Source: Nothophoma quercina
Lineage: Eukaryota > Ascomycota > Dothideomycetes > Pleosporales > Didymellaceae
NCBI GenBank assembly: GCA_021642125.1
Contig: JAKIXB010000009.1
Span: 124,001 to 188,000, forward strand
Direction of reading: 5' to 3'
DNA: 64,000 bases
In this document: piece after piece, positions 41,290 through 50,784 of the stretch
Position numbering within the stretch: the first letter of the stretch is position 1
Layout of the letters: every line of letters begins with the position of its first letter
Translations under genes and position numbers: made by a program
The notes under the pieces: model-generated
The model's input: only the letters and a program-made list of their open reading frames with translations
Database searches by the model: none
What the model was told of the DNA's origin: nothing

Positions 41290-43137
41290 CTACTTCCGTC
41301 TTGAATAGCAACTAAACAGCGCTTTCCAAGCACTACGCCTCGGGCCAGACCTTATGTTTGCCTGAGTTCTGCTGGCTGTGGTTCGGTCCATCACTTTCCC
41401 GCTCTTTTCGTCGACAGATATGATTCGAAAGCTGCAGTCTTCGGGCACGCCCGATTGGGTGTCATCTGGCATACGTGGCGTCCAATGTGGATGCTCAACT
41501 AGGTGCTTCTCGAGGAAGGCCAACAGGGTCTCCACATCTCCAAGCGTGCTCATGGCTCCCAGAGTGGCTCGTATCATCCCGTACGGCACATCACCTCGAA
41601 TGTCGTCACCCGGCTGATTACAACGAAAGCCTGAGTCGAATGCCACTCGTAGTTCCTTCGCCGACAAGCCTAGTGCAGAGGCCATTCCTGCTGGATTGCA
41701 TAGCGAGCCTGTCCGGACGTGGATCTCATTCGCTCTGAGGAGAGCGCCAACTTCAAATCCGCTCTTCCACGACCCGTCACTCTTCCTGACGTTGAAGGTG
41801 ACTGTTGCGCCCTGCGACTTCGAGTCTTCATATGTGGATGTCGGGGCCTTGTATATGTGGCATACTGGCATTCCATTAGCGTGCTTCAGTCCGGCCAGCC
41901 GGTCATGCAGCCTCTTCGCCAGCCATCCTGTATGCTTTGACACTTGCGCCAGGCCATCAAAGAGAATTGTGTGGGTATCGATGGCGCAGCTCAAAGCAAG
42001 TATGCTGCGAATCGCAATTGTGCCGTCCTCCAGACGGGCATGCACGCTGCTCTCCTTTCGTTCTACCCAAGATACACCGATACACCCAATCATCTCGGTC
42101 GTTCCCCCACCAAAGTATTTGCGGCACCGCAGTACGTGCGCAGATGCTTTCCGTACGATAAGAGCGCCAAGGTCAGGAAAGCCAAAGATCTTGTAGAAAG
42201 ACATTGATACAAAGTCTGGAGCCGCAGCGTAGTTGCTGAGATCCAGTGGGCTGGTTGACACTAGCGCAGCAGCGTCTAAGAGTGTGTACGTGTTCTCGTG
42301 TTGTGTAGATCCGCGGATCTGGGAAGGCCAGCTCAGAGGAAGTCTTTCGCCGTTCATATTCGACTGAGCGGGGTAGGCGACGAGGACAGGACGACTTGAT
42401 GATCCCTCTTCTGGCAGCAGCTTTCCACCACCTAGCCAGTACTCCATCTCTTCTGCTGTAGCAAGGCAGCGGCTGTGCTGCGCTTGTTCCCGTACGCCAA
42501 CCAAGCTAGTGTGCGCGTTGCGGTGATAAAGGTAATCAAACCCTTGTTCATGGCCAGCAAAGCACTCCATCACCAATTTGACGGCAGCTGTGGCATTTGC
42601 CGTAAACACGACGTCCCAGTGGTCTGGGTCGGCATTGAATAGCTTCAAGACCTTCTGCCGCGTCTGCTCCACCATCAATGCCGAGAAGCTTGGTTTTGAA
42701 GCGTCTGAGTGTGGGTTTGATAGTATGGATGTTTTCATCTGTGCGCAGAAAGAGTCCATGAGGGATCTGCTCGCTAACGTGGTGCCGCCATGGTCAAGAT
42801 AGGTTGTGCCTGCTTCGAAGTCAATATGTTGACTAGCGGCCAGGGACAGAGCGAGCATACCTCTCAACATGGGGTACTCTGTCTGTCTCATCATCTCTAT
42901 TCGTCTGTTGTATTGCAGTCGCTCCTCCTCTCTGTTACGCGTCTCATCGCACCTCCATGAGGTTAGTTGTGGACATGGAAAGAACGGCATGATTGTAGCA
43001 ACAGATATCAAACAAGCTGTTCTACAAGGTGTCTTGTTACTGTTTCGTGGGCTGCTATTATTGGGCTGCCATACGGCTTTTATGTCTGTTCCATCGAGCA
43101 CATGAGCAGTAAAGCCAGCGAAGTTAAGTGTCTGCAT
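41290..43137 (-). CDS. Molybdenum-cofactor-sulfurase-like aminotransferase V protein, without MOSC domain
   Basis: Single long frame with a probable stopless intron at 42810-42860 (51 nt, a multiple of three; donor GTATGC, acceptor AAGCAG). Removing it joins YPMLRG to TTYLDHGGTTL, the usual opening of MOCOS proteins, and gives 598 residues. Class V aminotransferase fold with the PLP lysine at about 299 (VSMSFYKIFGFPDLG) and RTGSLCNPAG, which keeps one Cys of the RTGCFCNPG signature. MOCOS transfers sulfur from cysteine to the molybdenum cofactor of xanthine dehydrogenase and aldehyde oxidase. The C-terminal MOSC domain of Aspergillus HxB (total ~1000 residues) is missing, so partner or function differs. 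Start between ATG 43135 and internal Met50 is uncertain. Confidence 0.83.
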   Translation of the reverse strand: MQTLNFAGFTAHVLDGTDIKAVWQPNNSSPRNSNKTPCRTACLISVATIMPFFPCPQLTSWRCDETRNREEERLQYNRRIEMMRQTEYPMLRGMLALSLAASQHIDFEAGTTYLDHGGTTLASRSLMDSFCAQMKTSILSNPHSDASKPSFSALMVEQTRQKVLKLFNADPDHWDVVFTANATAAVKLVMECFAGHEQGFDYLYHRNAHTSLVGVREQAQHSRCLATAEEMEYWLGGGKLLPEEGSSSRPVLVAYPAQSNMNGERLPLSWPSQIRGSTQHENTYTLLDAAALVSTSPLDLSNYAAAPDFVSMSFYKIFGFPDLGALIVRKASAHVLRCRKYFGGGTTEMIGCIGVSWVERKESSVHARLEDGTIAIRSILALSCAIDTHTILFDGLAQVSKHTGWLAKRLHDRLAGLKHANGMPVCHIYKAPTSTYEDSKSQGATVTFNVRKSDGSWKSGFEVGALLRANEIHVRTGSLCNPAGMASALGLSAKELRVAFDSGFRCNQPGDDIRGDVPYGMIRATLGAMSTLGDVETLLAFLEKHLVEHPHWTPRMPDDTQSGVPEDCSFRIISVDEKSGKVMDRTTASRTQANIRSGPRRSAWKALFSCYSRRK

Positions 43138-46091
43138 AGCTCGTCGAATTCAGCTCTGCGCAGGTCCGATTCGAGCTACACGTAGCGACGCCGATGATGG
43201 CTTCCAATAGGACGGTTCCCACCTACCCCATTAGTCTCCAAATCGCCCACATGAGGATCAGTAAACCTACTTTTTGGCGAGCAAAGATCGATATTGCTCG
43301 AGGCGACAGGATCACAAGTTTCCAGTATTCGATACTAGTCTTTTCCGTTTCTTTGCTTTTCAGTGATGGCTCAGACGCGGCAATGGACTAGCAGCGCCTC
43401 AGTATAAGTCATAACGGTCGATGGCAAGTGGTCCCACTAGTATTTGTGCGTGGGGAAGCATCGCGGAGGGTGGCACATCAATCCGGTGTCGCATGAGTGC
43501 AGGGAAGTATGGGTGGGATAGGTTCCACCTCAAAGAAGAGGAACCAAGAACGCCCTACCCAGTAATCGGGCATAGAGCGGCAGTGTCGACCATTCATAAA
43601 CCCGCTGCCTGTTTTGGCCCCTCTGCTTCGCCATGCGTTAGTGTCAGCGAACGAATCGACGGCAACCAGGTGTCAGCCTTGCTCCGTCAGCCGCATTGAG
43701 CTGACAACTGCATACGCATACAGCAGGTATTCTTCTACTTTACCATATTTCGATACTAGATACGACCCTTCTGGACATCACATATGCATGGTAATTGCTC
43801 ACTGTTTGCCTGAGCCCCTACGCAGTCTTGGCTTCTTCGAGGGTAAGCATGCCAAGGTGCCTGGGAAGTAGCAAGGACAATCATGATTCGTGACTCGAAA
43901 CTGATACGATCCCTAGCATTTGTCATAGACATAGCGACGGAGACTGCTTTCTTCGTCCCTCAGATCGTCCCTCAGATCTAGGTATTGCCTGCCGTCTCGA
44001 TGGCGCGTAGGCATCAAGACCGGGATTGTCCGCGATCCATCAGGTCCGCTTGCAATCCTTCGCTCGCTTTCCAAATCCTTCGTCTTGTGAGGATTGACGA
44101 GTGATGAAGTGGATGTCGTCCATAAACTCGAGGCGAAAAACAGTGGCTCCTAGCCAATAGCTTCGGGGCCCATCATGAACTGCTTCTTTCGGTAATCCAA
44201 GGGCGCGAAAAAGCAAAGATAACAGCCCGACCTGGCGGGACCAAAATTGACCCAGACTGAACGGAACCCTGCGCACATCACTCGTACCGTTGCCATGTGT
44301 GCGTGCACTTCGGCGTCCGTCATTGCGTGCTAGTGACATTGTGGCGTAGGCGGCACAGTTCGTATGTGCTCGTGCGTGTTTTCATGGCTGAGGTCGCGCC
44401 CCAAGCGCAGAACGCCTGAACTTCAGAACTTCACACCATCACTTTGTGTCTTTGTCTAGCCTTTGTCTGACACGAATTAAGAGCCTGGTTGTTGACTCCT
44501 GAGTTAACTCACCTCAGCCCCTTGAGATGGTTTATAGCACATTACACAAAGAAAGTGCATGATCATGAAAGAAAACTCTCGTGACTCTTGAGGAGCGCTG
44601 TTGATTACCAGTTGATTAAATTACGCAAGTCTGCAACTACTACTGGCTTCTGCAAATAGCCACCAAGCGCAGGTCTGACCAGTCAAGAGCCAAGCTAGTA
44701 GCGAAGGTGGTCAGCCAGCGCCGGATAAAAGCCAGCGCCAAGGTGTGGCACAGTTCTTGCATGTAATCAGCATCATCGTCGGTCTTTGTAGAGGTACAAA
44801 GCCACGAATTATATGAAAGATTTGCGTTGAACAGTCGTTCGGTCACCATCTTCACGCCGAGAACGATGTTGTGTGTTGAACACGATGCATAGATTCCCCG
44901 ATCATCTCCCGTCCTTGTCGGAATGCAAGCCCAAGGAAGCGGCGCACACGAAGAGCGCACTCAAATATTCAAACGAAACCTGTTTGTAAGCGCTTTCGCG
45001 ATGGTTGTAGGGATGTGTAGGAAGCCTCGCATTTGCATGCATTTCTTGTGTTCCCAAGGCCACCAATCTTTAGGAGAGACCTAATGCAATCCCGAACACC
45101 TTACCCGACCGCCCCATGTGGAGAACGTGACCGCAAGGCTATGCGATTTGTATGAGTTATTTCTCTTGCTACACTAGTGACGTTCGCAGTCGCATAATGA
45201 GCCAGAATGATCCCATAGTTCCGGTCGTTCGATGGAGCGCAAGATCACGAACGTGGTTAATCGTAAGCAACCAGGTGACCGCAGCGAAGACGCGCTCTTT
45301 CGGTGGACTTAATCTTCCTGTTTCGATTTGTTCCGCGAAAAGTAGTTGTTTTCGCCTATCGCGTCCGTTATGTCGTGGGTCGCAAGGAAGTGCGGTGAGA
45401 GAACAGTGGGGGCATCGTCCTCCTGTCCGGATCTTAAATCCTTCTGGCTATCTCGGAGCAGATACTGGAGAAAGGTCGCGTATCCTTCCCACAAAGCCCC
45501 AGGTATGCTAGCTTGTACTGTTTGACAGTCGACGGGCTGGAACAGTTCTGCAACGACAGTAGTTCGACGCTAGCGAGAGGCAGCATCTGGCTTTGTGGTA
45601 ACGTCGTACGAGGTCTTCGGGGAAGTCAGGCCTTCTGTTGACCCCTGTTAGCTCTCCATGTTCGTGTGAGTAGCCGTTGGAACTGTCTCGGAAAGAAGGT
45701 ACAATAGTGAGACATTGAGACCTCGGCCTACTGCCATACAGATGTCTTACTACATAGTCCCTATATTGCATGATTTGACATCATTTACCTATGGTCACAT
45801 TGAGTCGAGTGGCGGAAGTATGGGTGAGGTCCTCGCAAAGTGTTTGTTTGACTTGCGTACGGTCTATCAAGTCGTTGAACGCGATCTGATATTGCGAAAA
45901 TCCTGCGATTCATCAAAGACTGAGCTGTAGTTATATTGCTTGGGCAAGGCGTGGTCGTGCCATTAATAGTAGTGATGGTAGATGATCTTGTGAGCTCGCT
46001 TTATCATGGGTACGGTCAAAAGCTTATCGTCGTCGTCATCATTACTTTCAGATAGTCGATATACAAAGGTAACAAGACTATTGGAGTACCT
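43138..46091. other. Gene-poor stretch with no supported gene
   Basis: About 2.95 kb without a convincing coding region; scattered frames of 60-120 codons have no recognisable composition or splice pattern. A 12-bp tandem duplication (CGTCCCTCAGAT twice) lies at 43954-43977. GC content is like the neighbours', so nothing suggests inserted AT-rich DNA. Confidence 0.5.
43954..43977. repeat. 12-bp tandem duplication
   Basis: Two perfect head-to-tail copies of CGTCCCTCAGAT in the gene-poor stretch. Significance unknown; probably replication slippage. Confidence 0.8.
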
Positions 46092-46774
46092 TTAGATGAA
46101 GTTTTGATCGAGACTGCGACTCTTCTGACATCCGAAGTACGGAAGAAAGATTAATGAACCTTTCTGTTGGATTGATGACATGAGCAACTGCGCCCAAGGT
46201 ATCGTTCCGCCGGGTAGACAGCGGTTGCCTCCAGGTTGGCTCGACATTGACGACATACCGAACTGTGATAGGTGCTCTTCTGAATACGAGACATTCCTCG
46301 AGGAGTCCACATCGGCTATGAGCATATGCTGTGCTTCCCGATCTCTGAGATCTGGCGGAGAATACTTCGAGCTGAAGGGAATCTGTTGCTCAAAGTAAGC
46401 ATTTTTCGTATCAGGGTATCCCCCATATCGATCATGCTGAATGCCGCAAAGAGCGTATGCTTGGCGGAGGCCTAGCGTGATCATGTATGGTGCTGTGTTC
46501 GAGTCGTCGTGATCGACTCGACTAAGTCGAACTTCAGAGGAGCTCCAGACCACAACACAGCATGTGCTACACTGTTCAGGTGCTGCTTCGAAATCGATGT
46601 CAGCAGGCTGCATGGGAATTGACAGCAAATTAGAATAGGCTATTTGACGTCTACCTTGGTAAAGATCGCTCCCCAGGTTTCTGATATGCTTATCCTGATG
46701 ATTGTGCGGGGACACGCTTGGCAGCTGGGGAGAATGCGAATGCCAGGATATGGCCAAGCCAGACCATGCTGCAT
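46092..46774 (-). CDS. Doubtful gene, at least 211 residues, two exons
   Basis: Exon 46655-46774 (from ATG MQHGLAWPYPGIRILPS) joins exon 46092-46607 through a 47-nt intron (donor GTAGAC, branch TTCTAAT, acceptor TGCAG) and stays in frame: ...AIFTK then PADIDFEAAPEQCSTCC. The combined product is Cys- and Tyr-containing (ITLGLRQAYALCGIQHDRYG) and unrecognised. The frame is open farther upstream (to about 46870), so the start or a further exon may be missing; it could also be a gene remnant. It lies head-to-head with the MFS transporter start. Support is limited to splice signals and frame. Confidence 0.35.
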
Positions 46775-47056
46775 AGAGCCCACAACAACAGATGTGATTC
46801 GATGATCGTTCGCCGACAGGGAATCATCGCTCCACAATATCGAAACGCACGTCTGCTGGTGTCAGTGCCGTATCGGAAAAGACACCCTCTGATTCATGTC
46901 AATGGTAGGCTTGTCTCGTGAAGAAGCAAGCAGGCTACTGCGCGCGTGATGGAAGGAAGTACAAAGCTGAGGTTGGTCCCTACCTCTGTAAGACTTGGTC
47001 TCGAACGAGCAATCCACCTTTAACAGTACACCTTGGTTTGAGCCGCATCAAAAGCC

Positions 47057-48746
47057 ATGCTTGCAGACGAGAAGCAAGATGTCGACCACGTCGAGAAGGC
47101 ATACGACTCACCATCGCCGATAGATCGTGACATCCACCCAGAGCAAGATTGGACACAGGAAGAGGAGCGCGCAATCGTGAAGAAGGCCGACTGGCGCGTG
47201 TTTCCTATGCTTTGCATCGTTTTTGGCCTGTCGCTGCTTGACCGAACGAATATCTCGGCTGCATACATCGCAGGTCTGGCCAATGACTTGCGGCTCACTG
47301 GTCAGAGGTATAACATTGCGCTGTTGGTCTTCTTCGTTGGTAAGCTAGACACCTTCCTGAACGATATCTTTTGTTGATTCGCGTCAGGCTACTGTATCTT
47401 TGAGCTGCCTTCCAACTATGTCATTCGTCGGTTGGGTGCGCGGATCTGGCTGCCAACTCTCATTACCGCGTGGGGGGCCTGCGTCTTGGGCATGGGTTTC
47501 GTTCACGACTGGAAGGTATTGACTGTGCTGCGCGCTTTCCTGGGCATCTTTGAAGCCGGCCGTAAGTGGTGTGTTGCCTGGCAGTTGAGATATGATACTG
47601 AGCAATGCAGTATTTCCCGGGGCGGTGTACATCATTGGGTCGTGGTATCGACAGTTCGAGACGGCTAAGCGCGTTTCCATCTTTTATATGGCGGCGTTGT
47701 TGGCCTCCGGCTTCGGTCCTATTGTAAGTCAAGCGATTGCTGAGGGACGAAGAAACGCTGACACGTCGTAGTTCGCATACGCTCTGTCACTCATCAGTGT
47801 TGGTGACGGTATGTACAGCCAAGGCTGGAGGTGGATCTTCATCATCGAAGGTATCGTAACTATTGTTGCAGGCTTGATTGCGCCATTCTTCTTGGTTGAA
47901 TGTGGGTGCCATACGCTCCAAAACTGACCTTTGACTGACGAAACATAGTCCCAGAGAAAGTGAGATTCTTGACTGATCGTCAAAAGCATATCGCGATCAC
48001 CCGTGTATCAATGGAGAAGTCTGGCAAGCAATTCGAGCACGCTACAGTCAAAGAGACCTTACGCATGATGTGGGATTGGAAGCTACTCATATAGTAAGTA
48101 CTTAGGTATGCAAAACGACAAATACAGCACTGACCGGCACAGCTCCATACAGTACTTCGTAGCTGCATCGAGTGTGTACTCGCTGGCTTTCTTTCAGCCG
48201 ATCATTCTACGACAAGGCATGGGCTTCAGTTATGCCAAGGCACAGTTGCTCTCATCGCCGCCGTACATCTTCACGGTCTTCGCCTCACTCTTCACGTCTT
48301 GGCTATCTGACAGAATTCGTCTGCGGTGGCCTATTTTGGTTGGTCAGTCCATCATCGCAATCGTTGGTCTATTGCTAGTCTTGTATCCCAGGCCACCAGC
48401 TGCCAGGTACTTCGGCCTTTTCCTGGCAACCTGGGGAACACAAGGCAACGTTCCGGCCTCCTTGGCGTACGGTAATAATCAGACTGCGCGAGTACAGAAG
48501 CGTGCTGTCGTCGCTGCCGTTATGATTTCGGTGGGCGCAGCTGGCGGTGTAACCGGCAGTACCATCTTCCAGGCCAAGGACGCACCGCAGTATCTTCCAG
48601 GAATGTGGGCGACCATTTCCATGCAGATCTTGTACTCGATCGTCACAATTTGCATGTCGATGTACTTCAAACGCCAGAACAAGCTTGCGGACGAGGGACT
48701 GAGACCTGCATTGGAGGGTGTCGAAGGATTCCGCTACGCTCCATAG
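47057..48746 (+). CDS. MFS transporter, anion:cation symporter (Dal5/Tna1-like) family
   Basis: Six exons: 47057-47339, 47388-47561, 47611-47723, 47772-47901, 47949-48093 and 48143-48746, giving 482 residues. All introns are 47-50 nt with GT/AG ends. Twelve hydrophobic spans in two halves; the A-motif region reads LLDRTNISAAYIAGLANDL, the second half has GYCIFELPSNYVIRRLG, and GWRWIFIIEG marks span 5/6, as in the ACS family. These carriers import small carboxylates or their amides (allantoate, nicotinate, pantothenate, biotin precursors) with protons across the plasma membrane. Ends in a short soluble tail (EGVEGFRYAP). Substrate cannot be fixed from sequence. Adjacent genes give no clue. Confidence 0.9.
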
Positions 48747-49736
48747 ATGTCAGACAGTTGCACGAAGCCGTGGAGGCCTGCATATTCTGCTGCATAACGC
48801 AGCGTCAGTCGTTCATATCAACGAATAGATATAGTAGATATACAGGAACGTCATGAAGAGCAGACGAAAACTGCTCTTGCGTGGTAATGAATTGTCGATG
48901 GTAAAGACGCCTGGTACGGAGCGAGCGCGAGAACGAGACGTCATCGACAAGCGAGCCGCTAGCGCCGTTGACCCCTGCGATCTTCTCCTGCCCCGACACC
49001 GTCAATCGCCAGTCCCCGGCTCACAATGCGCGATCTGAAGCCGAACTCCTGTCATTCTACGAACGTGATACCCTTTTTGGCAATGCGACATACCTCTTAC
49101 CTGCCAAGCTTTCGCCAAGCTCATGCGTCCCGCTGCCCTGGCCCTCAGTTCTGACATCGAACGCGTCTCACAGCCTTGTCCTTCAGGAACACTTCCATAT
49201 CGGGCTGTGAACTCCACCAGATCGCGACGTTCAATGTCTGTAACGGCCTGTCAGCGCCTGTAAATGTAAGCTCACTCGTGGGGAAATTTGAGGCGAATTT
49301 TCGAGCACGCGCCTGAGGACGTTATGCATAGGAGCTAACGCATCGTTCGCGTCTGAAGGTCTGCCTTGGGAGGCTTCAAGGCATGCCGAGCCTGGTTTCG
49401 AGGGCATGGACAGTGCCTTAGGTTTTGTATGCCGGAGGCAAACATGATGGGCCTGAATTGTGAATTCACTGGACCGGAGTATAAGAGGTTTGCAACAACG
49501 CTCTCATAACGTTTTTCTTATCATCAAGCATCAGTTCTTCTCTCCTTCCATCCTATCTTTACATATCGTGCAGTCTTCAGCTTGACGCTGCGACGGCCTC
49601 AATCTTTATTATCTTTAACCTACAGCCGGACTGTCTTTGAACACTCACTCTAAAACAACACTCACTCTAAAACAACACTCACTCTAAAACAACACTCACT
49701 CTGAAGTTTGAATATAATCGCGAAATAGAAAGCAAG
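48747..49736. other. Intergenic; promoter and repeated leader of the secreted repeat protein
   Basis: 990 bp. A TATA-like GTATAAGAGG lies at about 49479-49488. The leader contains a 17-bp tandem repeat (49640-49706) listed separately. No other gene supported. Confidence 0.5.
49640..49706 (+). repeat. 17-bp tandem repeat in the mRNA leader
   Basis: Three perfect copies of AACACTCACTCTAAAAC (49640-49690) plus one 16-bp degenerate copy to 49706, ending 30 bp before the ATG at 49737. It is probably transcribed, lying between a TATA-like element and the start codon. Confidence 0.85.
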
Positions 49737-50639
49737 ATGCATTTCCAGCTCACCACCGTCGTCGCTCTCGCAGCCATCTCCTCCGCTCTCCCTACTTTGA
49801 AGGTCCGTCAGTCCGGTCCGGTTCTCGCAGATACAACCTACGATGCCATCTCTATCTCTGGTGGGCAAGCTGGTAATGCCGAAGCTGAAGCCCTCGCTGT
49901 CTTCTCAGCGCTCGACATCAACAACCCAGGCAACATTGATGCTGCTGATATCGACTTCCTTGGCCAAGTCAACGATGTCGCCAACGATGCAGAGACTGAT
50001 GCATTCAACCCCGCCATCGAGGCCGCCACCGGTGCCGAAGCTGATGCCCTAGCTGCCGGCAAGATAAAGAACAAGGTCCTGAAGCTGATGGCCACAAAGA
50101 TCGAGTTGGAAGCCAAGCAGGCCCAGGGCGAGGACGTCGCAGCGAAATTAGACGAAGAGCTCACCAAGCTGAACAACAACATTGCAACAGACCAAGAGAA
50201 CGCTAGAAACCCAAGCACAGCGCTTCCTTTCGATGCAACCATCACTGGTGGAGGTAACGTCGCTGCGGGAGCCGGCAACAGCGCTGCAACGGGCAACAAC
50301 AATACAGCAGCTGGGAGCAACAACAGTGCAAACCAGGACGATGCCGTAGCTGACGATGAGGATGCTGCTGCTGACGATAACGCGAACGACGATAATGCCA
50401 ATGACAATAACGCAAACGACGACAATGCGCAGGACGATGCTGCTCAGGATGATGCTGCTCAGGATGATGCTGCTCAGGACGACGCCGCTCAGGACGATGC
50501 TGCCCAGGATGATGCTGCGCAAGACAACAACAACAACAACAACCAGAACCAGAATAACAACAACGTCAACAGTGGAAACAACAATGCTGGTGGCAATGCA
50601 GGCGGCGCGACAGGCAACTTTCTGTTCGGCGGCAACTAA
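49737..50639 (+). CDS. Secreted Asn/Asp-rich repeat protein
   Basis: Single exon, 300 residues. Signal peptide about 1-18 (MHFQLTTVVALAAISSAL). Residues about 30-165 match a conserved ascomycete secreted protein with the block YDAISISGGQAGNAEAEAL and a helical middle with IKNKVLKLMATKIELEAK. The tail (about 175-300) is low complexity: NNNTAAGSNNS, then (NANDD)n and six AQDDA units, then Asn/Gln runs and a Gly-rich end. It carries no membrane anchor or GPI signal I can see. Function unknown; wall or surface association is a guess. The repeats are encoded by 15-bp units, so the length is likely to differ between strains. Confidence 0.85.
   Translation: MHFQLTTVVALAAISSALPTLKVRQSGPVLADTTYDAISISGGQAGNAEAEALAVFSALDINNPGNIDAADIDFLGQVNDVANDAETDAFNPAIEAATGAEADALAAGKIKNKVLKLMATKIELEAKQAQGEDVAAKLDEELTKLNNNIATDQENARNPSTALPFDATITGGGNVAAGAGNSAATGNNNTAAGSNNSANQDDAVADDEDAAADDNANDDNANDNNANDDNAQDDAAQDDAAQDDAAQDDAAQDDAAQDDAAQDNNNNNNQNQNNNNVNSGNNNAGGNAGGATGNFLFGGN
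50427..50516 (+). repeat. 15-bp coding minisatellite, six units
   Basis: Six tandem 15-bp units coding AQDDA, with third-position differences (GAT/GAC, GCT/GCC). They follow a less regular 15-bp NANDD array from about 50376. Silent differences among units suggest age and selection on the peptide. Confidence 0.85.
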
Positions 50640-50784
50640 GGGGTATCCGCACAGCTGTATATAGGCGAATGGGAGGAGGGTTGAAGAGCTGACGCCGGCT
50701 GGGGACCAGGCACAAACACCATAGCTCTATAACGTTTATATACGCCATAACATCTACATGAATCTCATTAGCGTAACTTCATGA

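Noticed and set aside
44640..44960. 106-codon minus-strand frame in the gene-poor stretch
   Set aside because: No ATG at the start, no family resemblance, no promoter or intron support.
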